A DNA stretch of 64,000 nt from positions 17,561-81,560 of the forward strand of contig NZ_LMUF01000056.1 in NCBI RefSeq assembly GCF_009766085.1. Direction: 5' to 3'. Shown here piece by piece: positions 26,587 through 35,667 of the stretch. Position 1 is the first letter of the stretch; each line of letters begins with the position of its first letter. The position numbers were made by a program, and so were the translations under genes. The notes beneath the pieces were generated by a model. It was not told the DNA's origin and made no database searches. It worked only from the letters and a program-made list of their open reading frames with translations. The DNA is from Burkholderia sp. S171. GTDB lineage: Bacteria > Pseudomonadota > Gammaproteobacteria > Burkholderiales > Burkholderiaceae.

Positions 26587-27945
26587 ATGACAACTCAATC
26601 CGGCTTGAGCAACACGTTCCAGGCATTGCCCAACCCACGCGGCGGCGCCGTGCGGATTGCGGAGATGGCGCTGACTGACGCGCTGCACGCATTCATGCGC
26701 GACGGCGACACGCTCGGCGTCCTGCGCCGCGGGATTGGCGCGTTGCACGCGGCGGGCTGGCTGCCGGCGCAGCGTTTTGGCGAGACCTTGGTGCTGGTGT
26801 CGCCGCTTGCCGGGCTGAGCGACAAAAATCGCAACCAGTTTGCCGAAGCGCTGCGTGATTTCAGCGCGGCGGTGGAGCGCCGCAATCTGCGTGAGCTGGC
26901 CTGTTCCACGCTGCTGTTCGAGCATTATCGCGGGCTGCATGCGCTGATGGCAGCGCACACCCGGGCCGCGCCCGTTTCCTTCGATGACCTCGCGCTCGCC
27001 GGCCGCGCCATTCCGCCGGCTACGCTGCGCTCCATTTCCTCCGAGCGGCTTGCGCGCGTGCGGGCGCACTACGAACGTGCGTTGCTGATGCTGCTGCGTT
27101 CGAAGGCGGGCGAGTTGAAGGGGGAGGCTGAAATTGTCTCCATCCTCGACGCCTGTCTGGCCGATCTCGCCGGTCCCGATCCCTACGATTTCTGGCGTTT
27201 GGCGAGTTCGGTGATTGAGGCTTTGCGTTTGCAGCCCGATCCCGACACGGCCGCTGACGCGCGTCGCCTCTACGCTCGCTTCAATCTGGTTCTGGCCGAC
27301 CAGGCGCACGGTTTGTCGCATGCACCCAAGTCGCTGGTGCGCGCCGCGTTGGCGCTGTTGTGGCGCGACTACGCGTTATACGGCGCGTCGGCGGAGGATT
27401 CCGTCCAGGTCGATGTGCTGCGCGATTACGGCTTGACCGTGGACTGGCACGTCGCGGCGTCGCAGGCGTCCGAGGACGCGTGGGAGCGCAATGCGGAGCA
27501 GGCACGCGATGCATCTACCCGCGATCTTGGCGTGTTGCGCGTGAACGCCGTGGCGTACGAGGACTTTCTGACGAGTGCCGAGCCTGCAATCGGCGCGTTG
27601 ATCGAGCATGGGATGTCCGCGCGGGAGGCGAGCCGTATCGACATACCGGCTGCGCTCAAGGCAGCCGATGCGGCGTATCGGCTGGGCGCGGCGGCGTGCG
27701 CGCTAGGGCTGGGTCATGTCGCGTTGCTTGCTGACACGCTCGGGCTCGCGTGGCGGCGGATTGCGTATGAGGCCCAGACGACGCCGGATTGCTCACCGCT
27801 CGATGCCGCGATTCCCGAGAAGGCCGCTCAGGCGCTTGGCGCCATGTTGCATCAGGCCGCGGCGGGCATTGCACCTTCGGAGGGCGGGGCGTCGGTTGCT
27901 GCGCTGACCGCCATGATCGAGCGGGGAATGGCTGTCGCGCGATAG
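26587..27945 (+). CDS. unrecognised, Ala/Leu-rich, mainly helical protein
   Basis: This 452-residue protein has no signal peptide, membrane segment or catalytic motif that I recognise. It is Ala-, Leu- and Arg-rich and appears largely helical. Codon use and a long uninterrupted frame beside known genes support it being real. In some relatives, pil/chp chemosensory genes lie between rubredoxin and photolyase genes. The helical, His-poor character could fit a FimL/ChpA-N-terminus-like scaffold, but this is speculation. I prefer the ATG at 26587 (GTGAG upstream) to the TTG at 26569. It is convergent with phrB, with a shared hairpin between. Confidence 0.6.
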   Translation: MTTQSGLSNTFQALPNPRGGAVRIAEMALTDALHAFMRDGDTLGVLRRGIGALHAAGWLPAQRFGETLVLVSPLAGLSDKNRNQFAEALRDFSAAVERRNLRELACSTLLFEHYRGLHALMAAHTRAAPVSFDDLALAGRAIPPATLRSISSERLARVRAHYERALLMLLRSKAGELKGEAEIVSILDACLADLAGPDPYDFWRLASSVIEALRLQPDPDTAADARRLYARFNLVLADQAHGLSHAPKSLVRAALALLWRDYALYGASAEDSVQVDVLRDYGLTVDWHVAASQASEDAWERNAEQARDASTRDLGVLRVNAVAYEDFLTSAEPAIGALIEHGMSAREASRIDIPAALKAADAAYRLGAAACALGLGHVALLADTLGLAWRRIAYEAQTTPDCSPLDAAIPEKAAQALGAMLHQAAAGIAPSEGGASVAALTAMIERGMAVAR

Positions 27946-27980
27946 GGTTTTTCGCTCGCGCTTAGCGAGCGGTAGAACCC
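27945..27980. terminator. shared hairpin between convergent genes
   Basis: CGCTCGC and GCGAGCG pair around a GCTTA loop, and an outer GGGTT/AACCC pairing extends the stem. It fills the gap between the unrecognised gene and phrB, which converge. A short T-run (GGGTTTTT) lies inside the left arm, so it may act in both directions. Confidence 0.5.
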
Positions 27981-27983
27981 GCG

Positions 27984-29438
27984 CTATTTGACCGCGGCAT
28001 ACCGCGCGAGCGTGATCTTTCGCGCGGTATCGTGATCGACGACCGGCATGGGGTATTCAGCGCCCAGCGAAATCTTCGCCGCCTTCAACGCCTCGGGTTT
28101 TGCCTTCCACGGTGCGTGGACGTCCTTATCCGACAACGCGGCGAGTTCCGGCACGTAATGACGGATGAACTTGCCGCGGGTATCGAATTTCTCCGACTGC
28201 GTGACCGGATTGAAAATGCGGAAATACGGCTGTGCGTCGCAACCGCTGGAGGAAGCCCATTGCCACCCGCCATTATTCGATGACAGCTCGAAGTCGTTCA
28301 GCAGCGCCTCGAAATACTGTTCCCCCCGCCGCCAGTCAAGCCCCAGATCTTTGGTGAGAAAACTCGCCACGACCATCCGCAAGCGGTTATGCATGTAACC
28401 CGACTGGTTGATCTGGCGCATGGCGGCATCGACTAGCGGATAACCCGTCTGGCCCTCGCACCACGCGGCAAAATTCGCATCGGCGACGTCGCCCGTTTCC
28501 CATTTGATACGGTCGTATTCCGGCCTGAACGCCTTGTGGTCGCCCGGCACGCCAACATACGGAAAGTGGTGCAGCACCGAAAAGTAAAAATCGCGCCAGA
28601 TCAATTCGGACAGCCACGTTTCCGCGCCCCGGTTGCCGTGACGCTGGGCGTCGTGTGCGGTGCGGGCCAATGCGCGAATCGAAATAGTGCCGTGCCGCAG
28701 ATGCACGCTGAGATAACTGGGTCCCTTAACGGACGGAAAGTCACGCGTCCGGTCGTAATCGACCATGCGGTCGCGGAAGTCATCGAATAGTTGAAACGCG
28801 CCGCTTGATCCCGCCGGCAACGCGGGCGCGTGCACGGCACTGAAACCTAACGATGCCAGCGACGGAATGGCGTGCTTCACGCCAGCCGGCGGCTTCGCCA
28901 AAGCAGCGAGATTTTCCTCCGACGCGTACGGCTTCAACGCATCCGGTGTCAGCGACGCGAGCCAGTTGCGCTTATAGGGCGTGAACACGGTGTAAGGCTT
29001 GCCCGCGCCCGTCAGCACGTCGTCCTGATGAAAAATGACCTGATCCTTGAACGTGAAAAACGCCACGTCCGCGCCGGCCAGTTTTTTGCCGATATCCTCG
29101 TCTCGCGCCTTCGCGGACGGCTCGTAGTCGCGATTCGTGAATACCGCGTCGACGCCGCATTCACGGGCCAGCGCCGGAATCTCGTGCGACGGCACGCCGT
29201 GCCGCACGATCAGGCCGCCCCCCGCGTCGCGCAGGGTTTGTTCGAGTTCGATCAGGCTGGCATGAATAAACGGCACGCGCCGATCGTTTTGAGGAAGGGG
29301 AGACAGAATTTCGCTGTCGAAAACGAAGGCGCACAGCACCCGGCGACAGCGAGTTAGTGCGTGATAGAGTGCAGCATGGTCTGCTACGCGCAGGTCTCGT
29401 CGAAACCAGACTAGCCCCAGATCAAAGTCGGCCATCAA
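27984..29438 (-). CDS. phrB: deoxyribodipyrimidine photolyase
   Basis: This 484-residue flavoenzyme repairs cyclobutane pyrimidine dimers using blue light. The N-terminal antenna-binding domain begins LGLVWFRRDLRVADHAAL. The C-terminal FAD domain contains WLSELIWRDFYF, GYPLVDAAMRQ and the conserved NNGGWQWASSSGCDAQPYFR block (near residue 400). The length is typical of class I CPD photolyases. A second in-frame ATG follows the first directly, so the start is at 29438 or 29435. It is divergent from yqgE with only 26 bp between starts, so the promoters must overlap or lie within neighbouring coding sequence. Confidence 0.95.
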   Translation of the reverse strand: MMADFDLGLVWFRRDLRVADHAALYHALTRCRRVLCAFVFDSEILSPLPQNDRRVPFIHASLIELEQTLRDAGGGLIVRHGVPSHEIPALARECGVDAVFTNRDYEPSAKARDEDIGKKLAGADVAFFTFKDQVIFHQDDVLTGAGKPYTVFTPYKRNWLASLTPDALKPYASEENLAALAKPPAGVKHAIPSLASLGFSAVHAPALPAGSSGAFQLFDDFRDRMVDYDRTRDFPSVKGPSYLSVHLRHGTISIRALARTAHDAQRHGNRGAETWLSELIWRDFYFSVLHHFPYVGVPGDHKAFRPEYDRIKWETGDVADANFAAWCEGQTGYPLVDAAMRQINQSGYMHNRLRMVVASFLTKDLGLDWRRGEQYFEALLNDFELSSNNGGWQWASSSGCDAQPYFRIFNPVTQSEKFDTRGKFIRHYVPELAALSDKDVHAPWKAKPEALKAAKISLGAEYPMPVVDHDTARKITLARYAAVK

Positions 29439-29464
29439 GCAGTGCCTTTGCTAAAATTCGAATT

Positions 29465-30043
29465 ATGTCCAAGACTTCCGATCGCATCAATTTGACCAAT
29501 CAGTTCCTGATCGCCATGCCAAGCATGGCCGATCCCACGTTCTCGGGGACTGTAGTCTACCTTTGCGATCACAGCGAGCGCGGTGCGCTTGGCCTGGTGA
29601 TCAACCGGCCGACCGACATCGACCTCCAATCGCTTTTCAACCGTATCGACCTGAAACTCGAGATCGAGCCGCTTGTGCATCTGCCCGTCTATTTCGGCGG
29701 CCCGGTGCAGACGGAACGCGGCTTCGTGCTGCACGATCCGGCCGACGGCGACGTCTACACTTCGTCCATGAGCGTTCCCGGCGGCCTCGCCATGACCACG
29801 TCGAAAGACGTGCTCGAAGCGGTCGCGAGCGGCAAGGGGCCCGCCCGTTTCCTGCTCACGCTCGGCCATGCCGGCTGGGGCGCGGGGCAACTGGAAGACG
29901 AAATCGCCAAGAACGGCTGGCTCACCGTGGAAGCCGATCCGCGCATCGTGTTCGACGTGCCCGCCGAGGACAAGTTGCAAGCGGCGTTGTCGCTGCTCGG
30001 CGTGTCGCTTTCCATGTTGTCGGGCGAAGCGGGCCACGCATGA
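29465..30043 (+). CDS. yqgE: YqgE/AlgH family protein
   Basis: This 192-residue cytoplasmic protein of the UPF0301 (YqgE/AlgH) family has no settled function. It has the family start LTNQFLIAMPSM, the GALGLVINRP block and VYFGGPVQ. I start it at the ATG at 29465 because the family begins just before LTNQ; the open frame extends further upstream but overlaps phrB. It overlaps ruvX by four bases (ATGA), the usual arrangement of this operon in beta- and gammaproteobacteria. Confidence 0.93.
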   Translation: MSKTSDRINLTNQFLIAMPSMADPTFSGTVVYLCDHSERGALGLVINRPTDIDLQSLFNRIDLKLEIEPLVHLPVYFGGPVQTERGFVLHDPADGDVYTSSMSVPGGLAMTTSKDVLEAVASGKGPARFLLTLGHAGWGAGQLEDEIAKNGWLTVEADPRIVFDVPAEDKLQAALSLLGVSLSMLSGEAGHA

Positions 30044-30501
30044 CGGGTGATGCCCGCATTGACACCCGCGCCGAAGCCACGCTGCTTGCCTTCGATTACG
30101 GCGAGAAACGCATTGGCGTCGCGGTCGGCAACACGTTGACCGGACACGCCCGGGCGCTGATGGTGTTTGAAAACCGCAGCCGCGAATATCGTTTCGAAGT
30201 CGCCGGTCAATTAATTGACGAATGGAAACCCATGACGGTGATTGTCGGCCTGCCCATGCACCCCGACGGCGCGCCGCATGAAATGACGCAACTGGCCACG
30301 CGCTTCGGCAATCAGCTGAACGGGCGTTTCAGCGTGCCGGTGAGCTGGGTGGACGAGCGGTATTCATCGGTGGAAGCGAAGGCTGAAATGAAACGCAACG
30401 GCGTGAAGATGAATGCAAAAGGCCGTTACGACGATATCGACGCCGAAGCCGCGCGTGTCATCCTCCAACAGTATCTAGACGGACTTGACGACAAATCATG
30501 A
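30040..30501 (+). CDS. ruvX: RuvX/YqgF family nuclease
   Basis: This 153-residue RNase H-fold protein corresponds to YqgF, described as a Holliday-junction-resolvase-like nuclease and implicated in processing the 5' end of pre-16S rRNA. LAFDYGEKRIGVAVGN at the N-terminus carries the first catalytic Asp, VDERYSSVEA follows, and DDIDAEAARVIL near the C-terminus carries the last acidic residues. It overlaps yqgE at its start and pyrR at its end by four bases each, so the three genes are translationally coupled. Confidence 0.94.
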   Translation: MTGDARIDTRAEATLLAFDYGEKRIGVAVGNTLTGHARALMVFENRSREYRFEVAGQLIDEWKPMTVIVGLPMHPDGAPHEMTQLATRFGNQLNGRFSVPVSWVDERYSSVEAKAEMKRNGVKMNAKGRYDDIDAEAARVILQQYLDGLDDKS

Positions 30502-31013
30502 GTCTCATTGACGCCGAGGCGCTGTATCGCGCGTTGCTTGGGCAGATCCGCGCGGCGTATGGCGAATCGCTGACGCAAGCGGGCGCTCCGGTTCTAGCCG
30601 GCATATACAGCGGCGGCGTGTGGCTCGTCGAACGGCTGGCCAAAGATCTGAACGTGGCCGGATTCGGCGTGGTGAACGTGTCGTTGCATCGCGACGATTA
30701 CGCTAAAAAGGGCCTGCACAGCCAGGCCAGCCCGACGTCGCTACCGTTCGAAGTCGACAATCGAAAAATCCTGCTGGTCGACGACGTGCTCTCAACGGGC
30801 CGGACCGTGCGCGCAGCGGTCAACGAGCTTTATGATTACGGCCGTCCCGCCGCAGTGGAACTGGCCGTGCTCGCCGATCGCGGCGGCCGCGAGTTGCCCA
30901 TGGCGGCGCGTTTCACCGGCGGCGTAGTCGATGTGCCCGCGAACGCCACGCTCGTGCTCACGCAGCGCGACGACGGCACGCTGGCTTTTACGACCGAAGC
31001 GCGCACGGACTAA
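30498..31013 (+). CDS. pyrR: PyrR-type bifunctional regulator / uracil phosphoribosyltransferase
   Basis: This 171-residue phosphoribosyltransferase-fold protein has the PRPP-binding motif ILLVDDVLSTGRTVRAA near residues 93-109. PyrR proteins regulate pyrimidine genes by RNA binding in Gram-positives and can have UPRTase activity. In proteobacteria the regulatory role is less clear. It begins inside the ruvX stop (ATGA) and is 48 bp upstream of pyrB, so it belongs to the pyr operon. No PyrR-binding RNA loop was recognised before pyrB. Confidence 0.92.
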   Translation: MSLIDAEALYRALLGQIRAAYGESLTQAGAPVLAGIYSGGVWLVERLAKDLNVAGFGVVNVSLHRDDYAKKGLHSQASPTSLPFEVDNRKILLVDDVLSTGRTVRAAVNELYDYGRPAAVELAVLADRGGRELPMAARFTGGVVDVPANATLVLTQRDDGTLAFTTEARTD

Positions 31014-31061
31014 AACCGCCGCGCCTCTCCCCGACAAAAACAACGCACCATCAGGATCGAC

Positions 31062-32093
31062 ATGAACACGGCCACCCAGGGTTCTGCCGAAAGCCGAGTG
31101 CCGGACAGAAAGCCGGCGTCTTCGCGCTACGGTTTTCTCAAAGGCAATCCGCAGCTCACGAAGAACGGCGAACTCAAGCATCTGCTCACCATAGAAGGAC
31201 TTCCGCGCGCGATCGTCACGCATATTCTCGATACCGCCGAGCAGTTCGTCAGCGTGACGGATCGCGAGATCAAGAAAGTGCCGCTGCTGCGCGGCAAGTC
31301 AGTGTTCAACCTGTTCTTCGAGAACTCCACGCGCACCCGGACCACGTTCGAGATCGCCGCGAAGCGACTTTCGGCGGACGTGCTGAACCTGAATATCAAT
31401 GCGTCGTCCACGAGTAAGGGCGAGTCGCTGCTCGACACCATCAACAATCTCTCGGCCATGCATGCGGACATGTTCGTCGTGCGTCATGCGTCGAGCGGTG
31501 CGCCGTATCTGATTGCCGAGCATTGCGCGCCGCACGTTCACGTGATCAATGCGGGCGATGGGCGTCATGCACACCCCACGCAGGGTTTGCTCGACATGTA
31601 CACCATCCGCCATTACAAGAAAGATTTCCGGAATCTGCGCGTGGCGATAGTGGGTGACATCGTGCATTCGCGCGTCGCCCGTTCGGATATCCACGCGCTG
31701 ACCACGCTCGGCGTGCCGGAAGTGCGCGCGATCGGTCCGCGTACCTTGCTGCCCAGCAATCTCAACGAGATGGGCGTGCACGTGTATCACAACCTCGACG
31801 AAGGGCTGAAGGGCGTCGATGTGATCATCATGCTGCGCTTGCAGAACGAACGCATGAGTGGTGCATTGCTGCCGTCGGCGCAAGAGTATTTCAAGTCCTG
31901 GGGACTCACGCCGGAGCGTCTCGCGCTGGCTGCGCCTGACGCTATCGTGATGCATCCGGGACCGATGAATCGCGGCGTGGAAATCGATTCGCAAGTGGCC
32001 GATGGCCCGCAATCGGTGATCCTCAACCAGGTCACATTCGGAATTGCCGTGCGCATGGCGGTAATGGGGATCGTTGCCGGAAATCACGACTAA
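31062..32093 (+). CDS. pyrB: aspartate carbamoyltransferase catalytic chain
   Basis: This 343-residue enzyme joins carbamoyl phosphate and aspartate to give carbamoyl aspartate, the first committed step of pyrimidine synthesis. The carbamoyl-phosphate loop FFENSTRTRTTFE (near residue 86) and HPTQGLLDMYTI (near 167) are intact. An N-terminal extension of about 35 residues precedes the core, as in other proteobacterial PyrB proteins that pair with an inactive dihydroorotase. The gene for such a partner starts 4 bp after its stop, which fits a PyrB:pseudo-DHOase dodecamer. Confidence 0.97.
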   Translation: MNTATQGSAESRVPDRKPASSRYGFLKGNPQLTKNGELKHLLTIEGLPRAIVTHILDTAEQFVSVTDREIKKVPLLRGKSVFNLFFENSTRTRTTFEIAAKRLSADVLNLNINASSTSKGESLLDTINNLSAMHADMFVVRHASSGAPYLIAEHCAPHVHVINAGDGRHAHPTQGLLDMYTIRHYKKDFRNLRVAIVGDIVHSRVARSDIHALTTLGVPEVRAIGPRTLLPSNLNEMGVHVYHNLDEGLKGVDVIIMLRLQNERMSGALLPSAQEYFKSWGLTPERLALAAPDAIVMHPGPMNRGVEIDSQVADGPQSVILNQVTFGIAVRMAVMGIVAGNHD

Positions 32094-32097
32094 CACC

Positions 32098-33411
32098 ATG
32101 AAGATCCATATTCAGGGCGGCACGCTCATTGACCCGGCTGCGGGCACCGAAACCCAGGCCGATGTGTTTATCGCGGCGGGGAAGATCGTAGCCATTGGCG
32201 ATGCCCCCGCAGACTTTCAAGCGGCCCGGGTGATCGATGCAAAAGGCTTCGCGCTCGCGCCGGGTTTTGTCGATTTAAGCGCGCGCTTGCGCGAGCCGGG
32301 TTTTGAACACAAGGCCACGCTCGAGTCCGAAATGGCGGCCGCGGCTGCCGGCGGCGTGACCAGTCTCGTCTGTCCGCCCGATACCGATCCCGTTCTCGAT
32401 GAACCGGGTCTTGTCGAAATGCTCAAGTTCCGCGCGCAGAAGCTGCATCAGGCGCACGTGTATCCGCTCGGCGCGTTGACGGTTGGGCTCAAGGGCGAAG
32501 CGATCACCGAGATGGTCGAGCTGACCGAGTCGGGCTGCATCGGCTTCTCGCAGGCGGATACGCCGATTGTCAATACGCGCACGCTGTTGCGCGCGCTGCA
32601 ATACGCGACCACGTACGGGTATGCCGTGTGGCTGCGTCCGCAGGACTCTTATATGGCGAGCGGCGGTGTGGCGGCAAGTGGCGCGGTGGCGTCGCGGCTG
32701 GGGTTGTCGGGCGTGCCGGTGTCGGCGGAAACCATCGCGCTGCATACCATTTTCGAGTTGGTGCGGGTGTCGGGCGCGCGGGTGCACTTGTCGCATTTGT
32801 CTTCGGCGGCGGGCGTTGCGCTCATGCGCGAGGCGAAGGCCGAGGGCTTGCCCGTGACCTGTGACGTGACCATCAACCACGTGCATCTGACCGATATGGA
32901 CATCGGTTATTTCAACGCGCAATTTCGCCTCGACCCACCGTTGCGCTCGCAGCGTGACCGCGACGCGATCCGCGCGGGGCTGGCCGATGGCACCATCGAT
33001 GCAATCTGCTCCGATCACACTCCGCTCGACGACGACGAAAAGCTGCTGCCCTTCGCCGAAGCCACACCGGGCGCAACGGGGCTGGAACTGCTGCTGTCGC
33101 TGACGGTGAAATGGGCGCGTGAGGCGGGTGTACCGCTGGCGAAGGCGCTCACGCGCATCACGACAGCGCCGGCCAGTGTGCTCAAGCTGAACGCGGGGCG
33201 TATTGCCGTGGGCGAGACTGCCGATCTCTGTCTCTTCGATCCCGCCGCCGACTGGCTCGTCGAGCCCGCGAAGCTCAAGAGCCAGGGGCATAACTCACCG
33301 TTCCTCGGTTATGAATTGCCGGCGCGGGTACTGATGACGCTTGTGTCGGGGCATATTGCCTATGAAGCAGGCTATGAAGCAGGCCATGAAGCACGCCATG
33401 AAGCACGCTGA
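32098..33411 (+). CDS. pyrC: dihydroorotase-like protein, probably non-catalytic (PyrC'/PyrX)
   Basis: This 437-residue amidohydrolase-fold protein sits directly after pyrB. The zinc motif HxH that normally follows PGFVD is replaced: PGFVDLSARLREPG has Ser and Arg where the two His should be (near residues 60-62). Such pseudo-dihydroorotases are known partners that hold aspartate carbamoyltransferase together in pseudomonads and relatives. CSDHTPLDDD (near 304) remains. A true pyrC should lie elsewhere. I chose the ATG at 32098 over 32074, which is inside pyrB. The C-terminus ends in a YEAG/HEAR four-unit repeat encoded by a 12-bp tandem repeat. Confidence 0.88.
   Translation: MKIHIQGGTLIDPAAGTETQADVFIAAGKIVAIGDAPADFQAARVIDAKGFALAPGFVDLSARLREPGFEHKATLESEMAAAAAGGVTSLVCPPDTDPVLDEPGLVEMLKFRAQKLHQAHVYPLGALTVGLKGEAITEMVELTESGCIGFSQADTPIVNTRTLLRALQYATTYGYAVWLRPQDSYMASGGVAASGAVASRLGLSGVPVSAETIALHTIFELVRVSGARVHLSHLSSAAGVALMREAKAEGLPVTCDVTINHVHLTDMDIGYFNAQFRLDPPLRSQRDRDAIRAGLADGTIDAICSDHTPLDDDEKLLPFAEATPGATGLELLLSLTVKWAREAGVPLAKALTRITTAPASVLKLNAGRIAVGETADLCLFDPAADWLVEPAKLKSQGHNSPFLGYELPARVLMTLVSGHIAYEAGYEAGHEARHEAR
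33361..33408 (+). repeat. 12-bp tandem repeat, four units, at the 3' end of the pseudo-dihydroorotase gene
   Basis: TATGAAGCAGGC occurs twice, then CATGAAGCACGC twice, directly before the stop. Each unit adds four residues (YEAG or HEAR), so gain or loss of units keeps the frame. Confidence 0.9.
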
Positions 33412-33423
33412 CCGGTCCTGACC

Positions 33424-34233
33424 ATGTTCGCTTTCCGCAAAGCACGGATTTTTGGGCATCTGCTTCACGGGATGTGGACGGTGGCCGCGCGTTTCCCCAA
33501 CGCGACGCCGCGGGTGCGCATGGAGCTGAATCGACTCTGGTCGATTGAGATGCTGCGCCGTTGCGGCATGAAGCTTGTCGTGCACAACGATCAGGCGCGG
33601 CTCGATAGCGGCGCGCTGGTGGTCGGCAACCACGTGTCCTGGATCGATATCTACGTGGTCAACGCCTGGCGCCCGACGCCGTTTGTCTCGAAGGCAGAAG
33701 TGCGCCAATGGCCGTTGGTCGGCTGGCTTGCGCAGCAGCTCGACACCGTGTTTCTCCAGCGCGAAAAACGCAGCGATGCGAAACGCATCATGAATGAGCT
33801 GTCGGAACGGCTGGTGCGCGGCGAACTGATGTGCGTGTTTCCGGAAGGGACGACGTCGCTTGGGCGCGACTTGCTGCCGTTTCATTCCAACTTGTTTCAG
33901 GCGGCTGTGTTGGCGTCTTGCCCGGTGCAGCCGATCTGCCTGATGTACGAGGACGCGCACGGACGGCAGGCGGAAGCGCCGGCTTATATCGATGACCTGA
34001 CGTTGGCTTTCACGCTGAACGCCATGCTCCGCGATACGCCGCTGACAGCGCATCTTTATGTCTGCGATGCGATCGAGCCCGGTGCCGACAGGCGCGTGCT
34101 GGCGAAGCAAGCGCAGGCGTCGGTGGAGGTGGCGTTGCGGCGGATGCAGGCGGGATTGAGATTGCCGGCGACGGTTGTTAGGGATGACGCTAATACGGTT
34201 GCCGGGTTCGAAGCGGTGACGCCGCGGCATTGA
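33424..34233 (+). CDS. PlsC-type lysophospholipid acyltransferase
   Basis: This 269-residue protein has the acyltransferase motif NHVSWIDI near residue 69 (a variant of HxxxxD with His-Val-Ser-Trp-Ile-Asp) and FPEGTTS near 140, as in 1-acylglycerol-3-phosphate acyltransferases. It should act at the inner membrane on phospholipid or a lipid-like acceptor. It starts 12 bp after the pseudo-dihydroorotase stop and may be the last gene of the pyr operon. It ends 4 bp from the 3' end of apaH, with which it converges. Confidence 0.88.
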   Translation: MFAFRKARIFGHLLHGMWTVAARFPNATPRVRMELNRLWSIEMLRRCGMKLVVHNDQARLDSGALVVGNHVSWIDIYVVNAWRPTPFVSKAEVRQWPLVGWLAQQLDTVFLQREKRSDAKRIMNELSERLVRGELMCVFPEGTTSLGRDLLPFHSNLFQAAVLASCPVQPICLMYEDAHGRQAEAPAYIDDLTLAFTLNAMLRDTPLTAHLYVCDAIEPGADRRVLAKQAQASVEVALRRMQAGLRLPATVVRDDANTVAGFEAVTPRH

Positions 34234-34237
34234 AGGT

Positions 34238-35092
34238 TTATTCCGACGTTGCCCGGCAGTTCGAGCATTCCACCTGCGTCACCGTGCGCTCGGCCGGATT
34301 GCTCGCGAGGCTCACCGCTGTCAGCGCTTGTCCCCAGACGCAGCCTGAATCAAGTCCGATGACGTTATCGCGGACGATCAGACCCAGCGCAGCCCAATGG
34401 CCGAACACCACGGTCACGTCCGCCGTCCCGCGCGATGGTACGTCGAACCAGGGCATGAAGCCCGGGGGCGCGGAGTCCACACCGGCGCTCGATGAGAAGT
34501 CCATCACGCCGTCGGCGGAACAGAACCGCATGCGGGTCAACGCATTGCATATCAGGCGCAACCGGTCGCTGCCCTTGAGCTTGGGTTTCCATCGATTCGG
34601 CTCGTTGCCGTACAGGCTCGCCAGCGTTTCCTTCCAGTTCGGCGCGCGCAGCGCCCGCTGGAATTCATCGGCTAGTTCCAGCGTCAATGCGACATCCCAT
34701 TGCGGCAACACACCCGCATGAACCATCAACATGCCCTGATCGAAATGCGCGATTGGACGATGCCGGATCCAGTCGAGCAGATCGGCGGCGTCGGGCGCGC
34801 TCAGGATGTCATCGATGGTGTCGCCTTTTTTCGCCTTCCGAATTCCCGCCGATACGGACAGCAGGTGCAGGTCATGATTGCCAAGGATGGTGACGGCGCG
34901 ATCCCCCAGCGCGATCAGGTCGCGCAATGTGCCAAGCGAGTCCGGACCGCGATTGATGATGTCACCCGCGAACCAGAGTGGCGTTGTTTCGCTCGGCGCG
35001 GCCTTGGTCAGAAGGCGCTGGAACTCTTGGCGGCAACCCTGGATATCGCCGAAGGCGAGAGGAACGGGGTGTTTGGCAGGTGAAAGAAACAT
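34238..35092 (-). CDS. apaH: symmetrical diadenosine tetraphosphatase ApaH
   Basis: This 284-residue metallophosphatase cleaves Ap4A into two ADP and also removes nucleotide caps from RNA. It shows the phosphoesterase motifs FGDIQGC (near residue 15), FAGDIINRGPDS and ILGNHD, with MVHAGVLPQW and FGHWAALG later. I place the start at 35092 (MFLSPAK), which gives the usual short lead before FGD; an in-frame ATG at 35143 gives 17 more residues. Neither has a strong Shine-Dalgarno. apaH commonly flanks the O-antigen locus in Burkholderia, which agrees with the genes that follow. Confidence 0.92.
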   Translation of the reverse strand: MFLSPAKHPVPLAFGDIQGCRQEFQRLLTKAAPSETTPLWFAGDIINRGPDSLGTLRDLIALGDRAVTILGNHDLHLLSVSAGIRKAKKGDTIDDILSAPDAADLLDWIRHRPIAHFDQGMLMVHAGVLPQWDVALTLELADEFQRALRAPNWKETLASLYGNEPNRWKPKLKGSDRLRLICNALTRMRFCSADGVMDFSSSAGVDSAPPGFMPWFDVPSRGTADVTVVFGHWAALGLIVRDNVIGLDSGCVWGQALTAVSLASNPAERTVTQVECSNCRATSE

Positions 35093-35667
35093 AAAGGAGG
35101 GCAATCGGCTACGAAAAAAGATGGGTGGGCGCCACGCGGGCATTGCCGGCGAAGAGGCCGGCGGTATTCAGGCCTGCTCGGTGAGGCCTGCCTGAGAAGC
35201 GTCTGATCCATCGCGCATATTAACTGACAACCTTCGATATGGCTTCCAGCTTCCTGTGTCGCCGCTGGCTCAAGCTGCGGCGAACGAGCGCTTGGCCGTT
35301 CCTTTAGGGATGGAGGCACGATTTAACGCTGTCAACTAATTTTTTTGATATCGAATATTTTTCGACAACAAAGGGCTGGCGCAAACGCAGGATGTTTGTG
35401 CGCCGCCATTTTTTATCGATTTTTCGTTCTTTACAATCGGACCACTGAGCTGCCGCCCGGTCTTTTGCGGACGTGCCGCCGTGAAAGACGATTCGCACGG
35501 GTCGATTATTTGATTGTAAATTCAGAGATCTATAGGGTTTTGCGCTTCTTACTTTTTGCGGATGGGCACCGAGACGGTCAGACACGCTTTCATCGCATTG
35601 TTAAGGGTTCTCCCCAATTTCGCGCATCAATAGGGCGGCGCGGTAGATCTACACAAAGGAGCTGGAA
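35093..35667. promoter_or_regulatory. AT-richer intergenic region upstream of gmd
   Basis: About 575 bp lie between the divergent apaH and gmd genes. The part at 35330-35440 is clearly more AT-rich than its surroundings, with T-runs, and probably carries the promoter of the polysaccharide genes. No JUMPstart-type element and no gene were recognised. Confidence 0.45.

Noticed and set aside
32275..33291. A 338-codon minus-strand frame opposite the pseudo-dihydroorotase gene
   Set aside because: Arg/His-rich antisense product without motifs; the plus-strand gene fits its operon.
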